From Pseudomonadota bacterium (lineage in GTDB: Bacteria; Myxococcota_A; UBA796; GCA-2862545): DNA of 64,000 nt. Position 1 is the first letter of the stretch; the number at the start of each line of letters is the position of its first letter. The translations under genes were made by a program, and so were the position numbers. The stretch lies in assembly GCA_023954855.1 (NCBI GenBank), contig JAGSGY010000025.1, positions 1 to 64,000 on the forward strand, written 5' to 3'. Of the stretch, positions 16,256 through 23,907 are shown piece by piece. The notes under the pieces were generated by a model, which had not been told where the DNA came from, searched no databases, and saw only the letters and a list, made by a program, of their open reading frames with translations.

Positions 16256-17971
16256 CTACCAGCTACCCGTCCATGGCATCGAGGTCCGTGCCAGTCCCCT
16301 GTCATCGACGTGCACAAGGACTAGCCGGTCCTCCATAGGGATCGCCAGCACCGCCCGTCCCCCGAAATCGTAGGCGAAGGGGTCTGTGTCCGGGAGGCGC
16401 CCGTGGTCAAACGCAAAATAGCGCCGCTGCCCCGAAGGATACGGGTCGACGACAATGGTAGTGGGACGACCATTTGCAACCGCGCGAACCAGAATCTCCA
16501 GTCGAGGATCTCGGTCCAAATCGAGCTGCCAAGCCTCTTCCACGGCGAGGTTGAGCCCCGCCTCTGCCAGCGGCACGAGGTAGTCGGCCGCCGCACTGGC
16601 CGAGATTCGCTCCAGAGCCAGCGGAAGGGTGCCGGCCGGATGGGAGCGCGGCAGACGCCGGAGCTGCGCTGGAAGCGCCTTCGCCCCGCTCACGCCGACG
16701 CGTGGATTTCCCGAAGACAGCTGGGTGGCCCATTGAACCAACGGTTCAAGGACCCGAATCGTTCCCTCCGCGAGCGGCCAGTCCGTGTCGCCACCGAGCA
16801 CGCGACGCTCTGTTCCCTGCCCCTCGACGGTCCAGCCGTCGGGCAGCGCCTCTCGCCCGAGTGAAGGCGTAAGCGGCAGGGCGTCCGCAGGCGGAGCCAC
16901 TTCCGTAAGCCAAGGCAGTCCCCCGGCGACGGGGTGCGCCATGTAGACCGGCCCCACTCGCTGGCCCACCACCTGGCCATTGCCTACGATCATGGGCTCC
17001 GTGGCTTGTCCGGGAATCCACAGCGCGGCTCCAGCACGCTCTCGCGACTCTCCCCACGCCATGCGTCCTGGCTTGTTGGCCAACTCGAGTTGGTGGCCTG
17101 GAGCCAGCGACAGCGAACGCACAAGTTCATCTTCGATCAGCAGGAAGACTGGGGTGCCATCCGCGCAGACCGGATCGAGCGGCGCCTCGATGCGCGATGC
17201 AGCGTCGCCAACGCGAACCTCCACCGCGGGTGCGACCGCATCGGCCCACACCGGGCAGAGTGGATACGGTGGCCCTTCCTCGCGCCTAAAGCGCCGCGGG
17301 TCCAGCCCTGCGCGACCGAGGACTTCTTCCCCGACTTCAAGCCAGGAGATGCCGCTGTCGTCAGCGCGCACCCCAATCCACTCGGCTGTCGGCTGCCGAC
17401 CTGAGGGGTCCTCAACGCCATCGACCCAGTTCACTTGGACATCTTCGGAAGACACATCGACCGTGAGCAAGTGCTCGAGCTCACCCTCAAAGAGCTCGCG
17501 AACCCGAGGATTGTTGCGATAGCGCCGCGCTACCCGCCGCATGTCGTCGGCGTCATCCATTTTGCGGAGCGCAGCGTAGGCCGCGAGATCCTCAGCTCGA
17601 CCGCCGGTCTCGGTACTGGAGTAGTCCGTCGCGACTTGCAGCAACTCGTCTTCACTCGCTTCCCGACCGAGCGAGAGCAAGACTGCACGCGCCTCCCGTT
17701 CGAGGGCCTCTCCCTCACCCCGCGTGCCACCCCACCGCGATCTGAAGTCTCGCCACGACTCGGGCGTGTCTTGCTCTTCCGCCGTGGGCCAGAACGCACG
17801 TGCGCATTGATCGCGCAAGGCGCCTTCTGCGCCAGGCTCGTCGGCCTGCCACTTCTCGCAGCGTTGACGTGCACGTTCCCCCTGACCACCGTCGAGCAGG
17901 TCAGAGACGATTTGGGCTCGGTCCGCAGCGTGGGCGATACCGAACAATGCGAGCAGCAAAATCCCTTGCAC
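16256..17971 (-). CDS. Secreted hypothetical protein
   Basis: 571 residues with a short signal peptide (MQGILLLALFGIAHAADRA). An N-terminal helical part of about 170 residues, with TPR-like spacing and cysteines, is followed by a beta-rich region. The C-terminal part has repeated strand motifs (LDLDRDPRLEILVRAV, TTIVVDPYPSGQRRYFAF, RAVLAIPMEDRLVLVHV) suggesting an integrin-like or VCBS-type propeller blade in which DLDRDPRLE is a calcium-loop-like element. No family is assigned. GTG at 17971 lacks a good ribosome-binding site, so the start is uncertain. Confidence 0.55.
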   Translation of the reverse strand: MQGILLLALFGIAHAADRAQIVSDLLDGGQGERARQRCEKWQADEPGAEGALRDQCARAFWPTAEEQDTPESWRDFRSRWGGTRGEGEALEREARAVLLSLGREASEDELLQVATDYSSTETGGRAEDLAAYAALRKMDDADDMRRVARRYRNNPRVRELFEGELEHLLTVDVSSEDVQVNWVDGVEDPSGRQPTAEWIGVRADDSGISWLEVGEEVLGRAGLDPRRFRREEGPPYPLCPVWADAVAPAVEVRVGDAASRIEAPLDPVCADGTPVFLLIEDELVRSLSLAPGHQLELANKPGRMAWGESRERAGAALWIPGQATEPMIVGNGQVVGQRVGPVYMAHPVAGGLPWLTEVAPPADALPLTPSLGREALPDGWTVEGQGTERRVLGGDTDWPLAEGTIRVLEPLVQWATQLSSGNPRVGVSGAKALPAQLRRLPRSHPAGTLPLALERISASAAADYLVPLAEAGLNLAVEEAWQLDLDRDPRLEILVRAVANGRPTTIVVDPYPSGQRRYFAFDHGRLPDTDPFAYDFGGRAVLAIPMEDRLVLVHVDDRGLARTSMPWTGSW

Positions 17972-18031
17972 GGCTCACAGTACCATCGAGACCTTTGCCT
18001 GCGGTAGGATCGGCCCACGCACGGAGGCCCG

Positions 18032-18211
18032 ATGATGTACCGCTGGTTTGAGCTGCTCGGCTACATCACTCCCATCATTGGCTACTTCACGGAGCTTGGC
18101 GGAGCGATTGCCGCTCCGATTGCAGCCGTGATCTGCGTAGCCCTTCTGCGGCGCCCTCTGTTTGACCTTGCCCATGCCATCGCGACCCGCGAGATTCCTG
18201 AGGACGAGTAG
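18032..18211 (+). CDS. Small membrane protein, 59 residues, coupled to the pseudokinase gene
   Basis: The frame MMYRWFELLGYITPII to REIPEDE encodes one or two hydrophobic segments: GYITPIIGYF and a longer GGAIAAPIAAVICVALL, then RRPLF. ATG at 18032 (or 18035) has GGAGG 6-9 bases upstream, and the TAG stop overlaps the GTG start of the next gene by one base. This tight coupling, plus the hydrophobic pattern, supports a real gene. It may place or partner the soluble pseudokinase protein at the membrane; this is inference from position only. Confidence 0.65.
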   Translation: MMYRWFELLGYITPIIGYFTELGGAIAAPIAAVICVALLRRPLFDLAHAIATREIPEDE

Positions 18212-20154
18212 TGAGACTACCGACCGCCAGCGGAACCCCTCTTGACGAAATCCTAGGTACACCCTCCAGCGAATGTGTGGACGCGGTGATCGAGCTCGCC
18301 GGCATCCTCGGCACGTTGCACGCCCACGGCGTCTCGCTCGGTGGTGTCGCAGCCCGCCAGGTGGTGCGACAGGCAAATGGCCGTATCGCCATGGCCAGCT
18401 GGGAAGGACTCACGCCAGACTCCATCGAGGACGACGACTGGGGCTTTGCGTCTCCCGAAACGGCGCAAGGCCTCGGTTCCGACGCGCGCTCGGATGTGTA
18501 CAGCCTTGGGGCGATGCTCAAGAAGGCTGCCCCACCGTCTGCGGACGCCTTCAGCGACCCCTTCGTTGCGATCGTTCATCGTGCAACGGCCAAAGAGCCG
18601 TCTCACCGGTTCAAAGACGCCATCGAGTTCCAGTATGCCGTCCGCGAAGCCATGGTCGACCAGCACGAAGACGGAGAGGCTGCCGACGTGACGCTCACCC
18701 CTGCGGTGGACAAAGCCGCGCGGCTGAAGCATCTCCGACGGCGTGCGCAGCTCGCGCTGTCCAGCGGCGAGCACGAGATGGTCATTCAGCTTCAGCACGA
18801 GGCCGAGACCGTCTGGTCAGAGCTCACGGGGCTTGCCGAGGCCGCCCTCGCTGCCCATCCGCATCACGCCAAGGCCCACGCAATCCTGGCCGACGCTGCC
18901 TTTCGCAAGGCGCGCACCGCCGAAGTCAAGTTGGACCCAGAGGCGCTGGAGGCCGCAGTCGAGGCCCTGGCCAAACACGACAACGGCAAGTACGCCGAGT
19001 ACCTGCGCGGCGAGGCGGTGACCTCGCTGTCGACCGAGCCCCCAGGCGCGAGTGTCACCTTTTTCCAGATGCTCCCGCACGGCGCCGGCTTGCTGCCTTC
19101 ACGCAAGGGCTTGCCACAACGCACGCCGATTGACCGCGCCCGGCTACCCGCAGGATCCTGGGAAGCGCGCATCGAGCGGCCCGGGTTCATGCCGGTCGTA
19201 TACCCGTTCTATGTGGCGCGAATGCGGGAGTGGGATCCCACGCCACCGGGTCATGCCCAACCCGAAGCCATTCGCCTTCCCATCGCGGGTTCTCTCGGCC
19301 CCAACGACGTCTACGTCCCCGCGGGCTGGACCAAGGTCGGCGGAGATGAACGGGCCCCCGGTTCGGCTACCCAGCGCAACGCCTGGGTCGACAGCTTCGT
19401 GATCCAGCGACACCCGGTCACCCAAGCCGAGTTTCTGACCTTCGTGAACGACCTGGTGCAGCAGCGTCGCTTCGAGGACCTGGAGCGCGCGCAGCCTTAC
19501 CTTCGCGATGACCGCGGCAAGAAGGTCCCGCTGTACACGACCGGCTTCGCCAACAGTCTCGACCTGCCAAGCCGGGCCCATGGCGTCGCCTTTACGCCGT
19601 CCCAGCCCGTGGTGGGTATCAACCGAGCGGGGGCAGAGGCCTACGCACTCTGGTACTCCGTCCGGACCGGTCATCGCTGGCGGCTCCCCACCGAGGTGCA
19701 ATGGGAGAAGGCGGCGCGCGGAGTAGACGGCCGGTTCTTCCCCTGGGGAGCGCACTTCGACAGCGTGCGCTGCGCCACGTCCGCTTCGAAGCGGGTTCGC
19801 ATCCCCGATGTGCACGATCTCTCCCGTGACAGAAGCCCCTATGGAGTGGAGGGCATGGCCGGCGCAGTCCGCGAGTGGACCTGCAGCGCCTGGGTCGCCG
19901 GCGGGCCCGAGCTCTCCCCGGACGGCTATCCAGCGCCAGGCACAGCGGCGCATGCCCACGCTCCGGACCTCGTCTCGAAGGGCTCCAGTTGGATGGAAGA
20001 GCCGGTGTTCGCCCACTGCGCGGCGCGGGTACGCATGCCTGCACACGAACGGCTGCCAGACCTCGGATTCCGGTTGGTCCGTGAGCTCGACGCAAAGCCC
20101 ACCTCGAGTGTGCCCCACGTAGGAAGAAGGTCGGCCCCTCCCCGAGAGGAGTGA
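18211..20154 (+). CDS. Pseudokinase-PEGA-SUMF (formylglycine-generating-enzyme-like) fusion protein
   Basis: 647 residues. Residues 1-150 keep only the C-lobe look of a Ser/Thr kinase: LHAHGVSLGGVAARQVV stands where HRDLKPxN should be, DDWGFASPETAQG where DFG...APE should be, and SDVYSLGAML is intact. The Gly loop and VAIK Lys are missing, so it cannot be an active kinase. A PEGA-like strand block follows (SLSTEPPGASVTFF), then from about residue 360 a SUMF domain (VPAGWTKVGGDE, RHPVTQAEFLTFVNDL, WRLPTEVQWEKAARG, GFRLVREL). The catalytic cysteines of true formylglycine-generating enzymes appear absent; one Cys (FAHCAARVR) aligns with a non-catalytic position. Probable binding or scaffold protein. 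Confidence 0.72.
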   Translation: MRLPTASGTPLDEILGTPSSECVDAVIELAGILGTLHAHGVSLGGVAARQVVRQANGRIAMASWEGLTPDSIEDDDWGFASPETAQGLGSDARSDVYSLGAMLKKAAPPSADAFSDPFVAIVHRATAKEPSHRFKDAIEFQYAVREAMVDQHEDGEAADVTLTPAVDKAARLKHLRRRAQLALSSGEHEMVIQLQHEAETVWSELTGLAEAALAAHPHHAKAHAILADAAFRKARTAEVKLDPEALEAAVEALAKHDNGKYAEYLRGEAVTSLSTEPPGASVTFFQMLPHGAGLLPSRKGLPQRTPIDRARLPAGSWEARIERPGFMPVVYPFYVARMREWDPTPPGHAQPEAIRLPIAGSLGPNDVYVPAGWTKVGGDERAPGSATQRNAWVDSFVIQRHPVTQAEFLTFVNDLVQQRRFEDLERAQPYLRDDRGKKVPLYTTGFANSLDLPSRAHGVAFTPSQPVVGINRAGAEAYALWYSVRTGHRWRLPTEVQWEKAARGVDGRFFPWGAHFDSVRCATSASKRVRIPDVHDLSRDRSPYGVEGMAGAVREWTCSAWVAGGPELSPDGYPAPGTAAHAHAPDLVSKGSSWMEEPVFAHCAARVRMPAHERLPDLGFRLVRELDAKPTSSVPHVGRRSAPPREE

Positions 20155-20183
20155 TAGGGGCGCCTTGCACCCAGGGAGCCAGA

Positions 20184-20816
20184 ATGGACATCGTCTCCAG
20201 CGAGATCGAGGACTACTGCCGCGCGCACACCACCGACCTGCACCCGGTGTACGACGAGCTGGCCAAAGTGACCTACGCGGAGACGGAGTGCCCGCAGATG
20301 CAGGTGGGCAAGCTCGAGGGACGGTTCCTCAAGCTCCTGGCCCAGCTCACCGGAGCGCAACGCGCAATCGAGGTCGGCACATTCACCGGCTTCTCGGCCC
20401 TCTCCATGGCCGAGGGGATGACCGAAGATGGGCAGCTGATCACGCTAGACATCAATGAGGAGAGCGGCCGGATCGCTCAGGCGCATTTCGACATGGCGCC
20501 CTGGGGCTCTCGCATCGAGCGGCGCATCGGCCCAGCCATCGAGACGCTGGCCGCCCTCTCTGGTCCCTTCGATCTGGCCTTCGTGGATGCCGACAAGTCA
20601 GGCTACATCGCCTACTGGGACGCCATTGTTCCGATGTTGCGTCCGGGAGGCGTGATCGTCGTGGACAACACCCTGTGGAGCGGCCGCGTACTCGCCCCAG
20701 AGTCCGACTCCGACCGAGCCATCGTCGCCTTCAATGCCCACGCAGCCAAGGATCCCCGCGTCGAGCACGTGCTCCTCACGGTACGAGACGGCATGATGGT
20801 GGCGCGAGTTCGCTGA
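20184..20816 (+). CDS. O-methyltransferase, family 3 (caffeoyl-CoA-type)
   Basis: 210 residues. The SAM motif AIEVGTFTGFSALSMAEG is near residue 62; metal-dependent O-methyltransferase features follow: FDLAFVDADKSGYIAYWD and PGGVIVVDNTLWSGRV, with the two Asp metal ligands and the Asn. These enzymes methylate catechol-type hydroxyls in the cytoplasm using Mg or Mn; the substrate is unknown here. The frame stays open from a GTG at 20151 that overlaps the previous stop, but ATG 20184 has GGGAG upstream and fits the family start. Confidence 0.85.
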   Translation: MDIVSSEIEDYCRAHTTDLHPVYDELAKVTYAETECPQMQVGKLEGRFLKLLAQLTGAQRAIEVGTFTGFSALSMAEGMTEDGQLITLDINEESGRIAQAHFDMAPWGSRIERRIGPAIETLAALSGPFDLAFVDADKSGYIAYWDAIVPMLRPGGVIVVDNTLWSGRVLAPESDSDRAIVAFNAHAAKDPRVEHVLLTVRDGMMVARVR

Positions 20817-21908
20817 CTATCGGCAGCTTCGCAGCGCCTCACGCCACTCGTCGTCCGCAGGGTCCAAGCGCGCGGCATCCGCGTAGAGCTGGCAAGCATC
20901 TGCCGTGCGGCCGTTGGCGCGCAGTGCATCAGCGAGATCACCAAGAGCCTCGTCGTCGCTACCGATCTGGGCACGCATCGCGCCCACATTCATCATGTGG
21001 CCGGGGCAGGCCACCAGCCCTTGAATCCACTCGGAGTCACTCGGGTCGATGGATGCAGCGCGCTGGTACTGGGTGCACGCCTCTGCTTCGCGGCCGAGGG
21101 TACGCAGCGCATCGGCGTAGTCCCCGATGATCTCATCGTCGCGTGGTGATGCCGCGATCTGGCGCTCATAGGCTTCGACCGCGGCCTCGGCGGCTGAGCG
21201 GTACTCACCGGGAAAGCGGCGAGCGCACTCGTCGAGGGCCCCGGTCCACTCGGAGTCGTTCGGATCGGCCTCGAAGGCTTTCTGGTAGAGCGCACACGCC
21301 TGCGGCCAGCTGCCTGCGGCCTTCATTGCGTCCGCCATGTCGCCTAGCGCCTCATCATCCGCATCGCCCGCGCTCACCATCCAGTCGCCCATGAAGCGAT
21401 CGATGCGCGGGTCAGGGCCGAGCGCCATCAGCTTCGACGGCCACTCAGAGTCCGAGGGGTCGAGCTCGAGAGCGCGCAGGTAGTAGGTGATGGCGCGCTC
21501 GTTCTGACCCATCGTCGCCAAGACACCGGCAGCAGTGCCCCATGCCTCGTCATTGCTGGGGTCGAGCAGAACCGCACGCTCGACGTCGGTGACGTCGCCA
21601 CTCGACGCCCAGTCCGGAGGATTTCGCACCTTCGGGTGGTTCGGCTGAATCGCGCGGGCGTGTGAGAAGGCCCTGGTCGCATCTTCCATCCGACCCGCTC
21701 CCGCGTAGGCCTCTGCGAGGTCGACCCAGACGCCGGCTTTGCGTGGCGCGTCGAGGGCTGCACGCTCCGCGGGCCCCAGGTCGACCGTCGCTATGGGCGC
21801 CCCTGCCGCGCTGTAGACCGGCCCCTGGCCACGATGCAGATGGATCTCGAGCGCAGAGGCAAACAGCAACGCGCCGACAGCAAGAGCAGTGATGGGCCAG
21901 CGTGACAG
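20817..21908 (-). CDS. Membrane-anchored TPR protein, probable CTG start
   Basis: 363 residues. Several TPR-like 34-residue units alternate with a characteristic DDEALGDLADALRANGRTAD/ACQLYADAARLDPADDEW pattern. No ATG, GTG or TTG gives a full N-terminus: the TTG at 21869 would cut the hydrophobic segment. A CTG at 21908 is 5 bases after GGGAGGT and yields an N-terminal signal or anchor, ITALAVGALLFASALEI, after a short basic start. The protein is therefore probably inner-membrane or periplasmic. It converges with the methyltransferase (adjacent stops) and diverges from the glycosyltransferase. Confidence 0.65.
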   Translation of the reverse strand: MSRWPITALAVGALLFASALEIHLHRGQGPVYSAAGAPIATVDLGPAERAALDAPRKAGVWVDLAEAYAGAGRMEDATRAFSHARAIQPNHPKVRNPPDWASSGDVTDVERAVLLDPSNDEAWGTAAGVLATMGQNERAITYYLRALELDPSDSEWPSKLMALGPDPRIDRFMGDWMVSAGDADDEALGDMADAMKAAGSWPQACALYQKAFEADPNDSEWTGALDECARRFPGEYRSAAEAAVEAYERQIAASPRDDEIIGDYADALRTLGREAEACTQYQRAASIDPSDSEWIQGLVACPGHMMNVGAMRAQIGSDDEALGDLADALRANGRTADACQLYADAARLDPADDEWREALRSCR

Positions 21909-22037
21909 ATCGACCTCCCAGAACGGCAGTGTACTGTGACGCCGCCCGAATCATGTGGTTCCCGGGCCGAACGCACGCAATCGGTTTTCCTTACACGCAG
22001 AACGGTTATGCGTGACCACCTGGCACACGGAGACGGT

Positions 22038-23135
22038 ATGGGGGAGCAGGTGGCCGAGCGTGACGGCGTCACAGTCGTGGTGCCGACATTCAATGAGCGC
22101 GACAACATCCCGGTGCTCCTAGATCGGCTTGAGGCCGCACTTGACGCGGCTGGACGCCCGTTCGAGATGCTCGTCGTCGACGACAACTCTCCGGACGGCA
22201 CCGCGGCATTTGCCAACGAGCTTGGAGCCACTCGTCGCATCCGAGCGATTTGCAGAACCGAAGAACGCGGGCTCGCCACGGCGGTGATCCGGGGCCTTCA
22301 AGATGCCAAGTACGACCTCTGCGTCTGCATTGACGCCGACCTGTCCCACCCCCCTGAGAAGGTGCCGGAGCTGGTCGACACTGTCGAAGGGGGCGCGCGC
22401 TTCGCGATTGGTTCACGCTACGTCGATGGCGGCGAGACCGTGGACTGGGGCTTTCTGCGCTGGGTCAACTCCATTGGCGCGACCCTCATGGCTCGCCCGC
22501 TGACCAAGGTCGGCGACCCGATGAGCGGCTTCTTCTGCTGCCGTCGATCACAGGTCCCCTTCGAGACGCTTAATCCTGTTGGGTACAAGATCGCCCTCGA
22601 GATCCTGATCAAGATGGGCGTGGCCGAACCGGCAGAGGTTCCGATCACGTTTACCGATCGTCTGCATGGCGAGAGCAAGCTCACCCTGTCGGAGCAGCTC
22701 CGCTACGTGCAGCACCTCGAACGCCTGTACCGGTGGCGCTGGCCCGTGGCGACGCAGTTCATCGAGTTCTGCATCGTCGGCGGACTCGGCATGTTTGTGG
22801 ACTTCGCGGTGCTGTCGGTCTTCGTCGAGCTTCTCGGCGTGTGGTTCGGCTGGGCCCGCATCCCCGCATTCGTCGCCGCACTGACGTTCAACTTCTTCCT
22901 GAACGACCGGGTCACCTTCGCGACCGATGGGCCGCGCGAGATCGGAATGCTGAGCCGCTACGCGCGATTCGCCCTGACCTGCAGTGTCGGCGGCTTCATC
23001 AACTGGGCAGTCAGCACGGGCGCCTACGTGAGTAGCCCGTGGATGGAGCAGCACTACCTCGTGGCCGCATTCATCGGCATCATCGCCGGAACCGCGGTCA
23101 ACTTCACGGGCTCGCGAAACTTCGCCTTCAAGTAG
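22038..23135 (+). CDS. Dolichol-phosphate-mannose-synthase-like GT2 fused to GtrA domain
   Basis: 365 residues. The N-terminal half is a GT2 polyprenyl-phosphate glycosyltransferase: VVVPTFNERDNIPVLLDRL, VDDNSPDGT, the DXD motif in CIDADLSHPPEKVPE, and GSRYVDGG. The C-terminal 120 residues carry four hydrophobic segments of the GtrA flippase-like family (FIEFCIVGGLGMFVDFAV, LTFNFFLNDRVTF, IIAGTAVNFTGSRNFAF). Such fusions charge undecaprenyl phosphate with a sugar and help move it across the membrane for surface-polymer decoration. ATG 22038 is chosen; 22008 is possible. Confidence 0.88.
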   Translation: MGEQVAERDGVTVVVPTFNERDNIPVLLDRLEAALDAAGRPFEMLVVDDNSPDGTAAFANELGATRRIRAICRTEERGLATAVIRGLQDAKYDLCVCIDADLSHPPEKVPELVDTVEGGARFAIGSRYVDGGETVDWGFLRWVNSIGATLMARPLTKVGDPMSGFFCCRRSQVPFETLNPVGYKIALEILIKMGVAEPAEVPITFTDRLHGESKLTLSEQLRYVQHLERLYRWRWPVATQFIEFCIVGGLGMFVDFAVLSVFVELLGVWFGWARIPAFVAALTFNFFLNDRVTFATDGPREIGMLSRYARFALTCSVGGFINWAVSTGAYVSSPWMEQHYLVAAFIGIIAGTAVNFTGSRNFAFK

Positions 23136-23189
23136 CCGGACCGCGTCGTCTGCCGTCGTCAACACGGCCGTCGAACCGCCGGGCACACA

Positions 23190-23225
23190 AACTAGACTGA
23201 CATGTCAGTCTAGTTGAGATAGTGG
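23190..23225 (+). promoter_or_regulatory. Palindromic TetR-type operator with overlapping promoter, arm A
   Basis: A perfect 26-base palindrome (23190-23215), half-site ACTAGACTGACA followed by its reverse complement, with AC...GT outer bases. The CTGACA at 23197-23202 in its centre is a good -35, and TAGTGG at 23220-23225, 17 bases on, is the -10. The start codon of the HAD gene is at 23245. The same 24 bases recur at 30599. Binding of a repressor would block the -35 and spacer. Confidence 0.85.
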
Positions 23226-23244
23226 CCCCCAATCTGGAGGCCCT

Positions 23245-23907
23245 ATGGCAGAGCTCGGCTCGGCCGCGTTCGTTCGCGTTGAAGGTGTTCTGCTGGGTCG
23301 ACCGACCCTCGCGACCGCCGCATGGCTGGCCGCAAATGCTCAGCGCGTACGCGAACGCTTCGCCCGTCTGGGGGCCACCGCCCTCGCTCTTCCTTTTGCC
23401 CTCGGCGCCGACAAGGGTGCCGCGAATCGCCTCGGCTGGGCGGCGCTACGGGGTGTGTCCGAGGATCGGATCGCCGTGCTTGGTGAAGAGTACGCCGAGC
23501 AGTACCTTCTCGAGAACCTCCGCGAGACGGGACTCGAGCTGGTGAGCCAAGCCCGGCGTCGCCACGACCGCCTGGTGCTCGTCTCGGACAACATTGGACC
23601 CGTCGTTCAGCGAGTCGCCGACCAGATCTCAGCCGACGAGTTGCTCTGCAACCAGCTCGAGTTCAACGCGAGCGGCGCCACGGGCCGCCTTCGGGAGCCA
23701 CGAGTGAGCAGCCACCTCTCAGGACAAGGCCTGCGAAGTTACGCCGCGACCCATGGCATCGACCTCGCGCGGAGCGCCGCATACGGCTCGTCAGCCGCGG
23801 ACAGCCTGTTGCTGTCGGCGGTGGGCCTACCGTGCGCGGCCCACCCCGACCGCGCACTCCGCCGCGTCGCCCGTGACTATGACTGGCCGATCGTGGAGGC
23901 CCGATGA
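23245..23907 (+). CDS. HAD-superfamily (subfamily IB-like) protein with lost catalytic residues
   Basis: 220 residues. The overall layout is that of CicA/SerB-type HAD phosphatases, but motif I reads FVRVEGVLLG where FxDxDGTLL is expected: the nucleophile Asp is Arg11, the acid-base Asp is Glu13 and Thr is Val15. Motif II Ser is kept (LVSDNIGP). Motif III lacks a clear Lys, and motif IV is YGSSAAD, with the first Asp replaced by Ser and the second retained. It is the first gene of arm A, 29 bases behind its operator, and overlaps the reductase start by 4 bases. Probably not a phosphatase; perhaps a lipid-binding or regulatory partner. Confidence 0.7.
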   Translation: MAELGSAAFVRVEGVLLGRPTLATAAWLAANAQRVRERFARLGATALALPFALGADKGAANRLGWAALRGVSEDRIAVLGEEYAEQYLLENLRETGLELVSQARRRHDRLVLVSDNIGPVVQRVADQISADELLCNQLEFNASGATGRLREPRVSSHLSGQGLRSYAATHGIDLARSAAYGSSAADSLLLSAVGLPCAAHPDRALRRVARDYDWPIVEAR

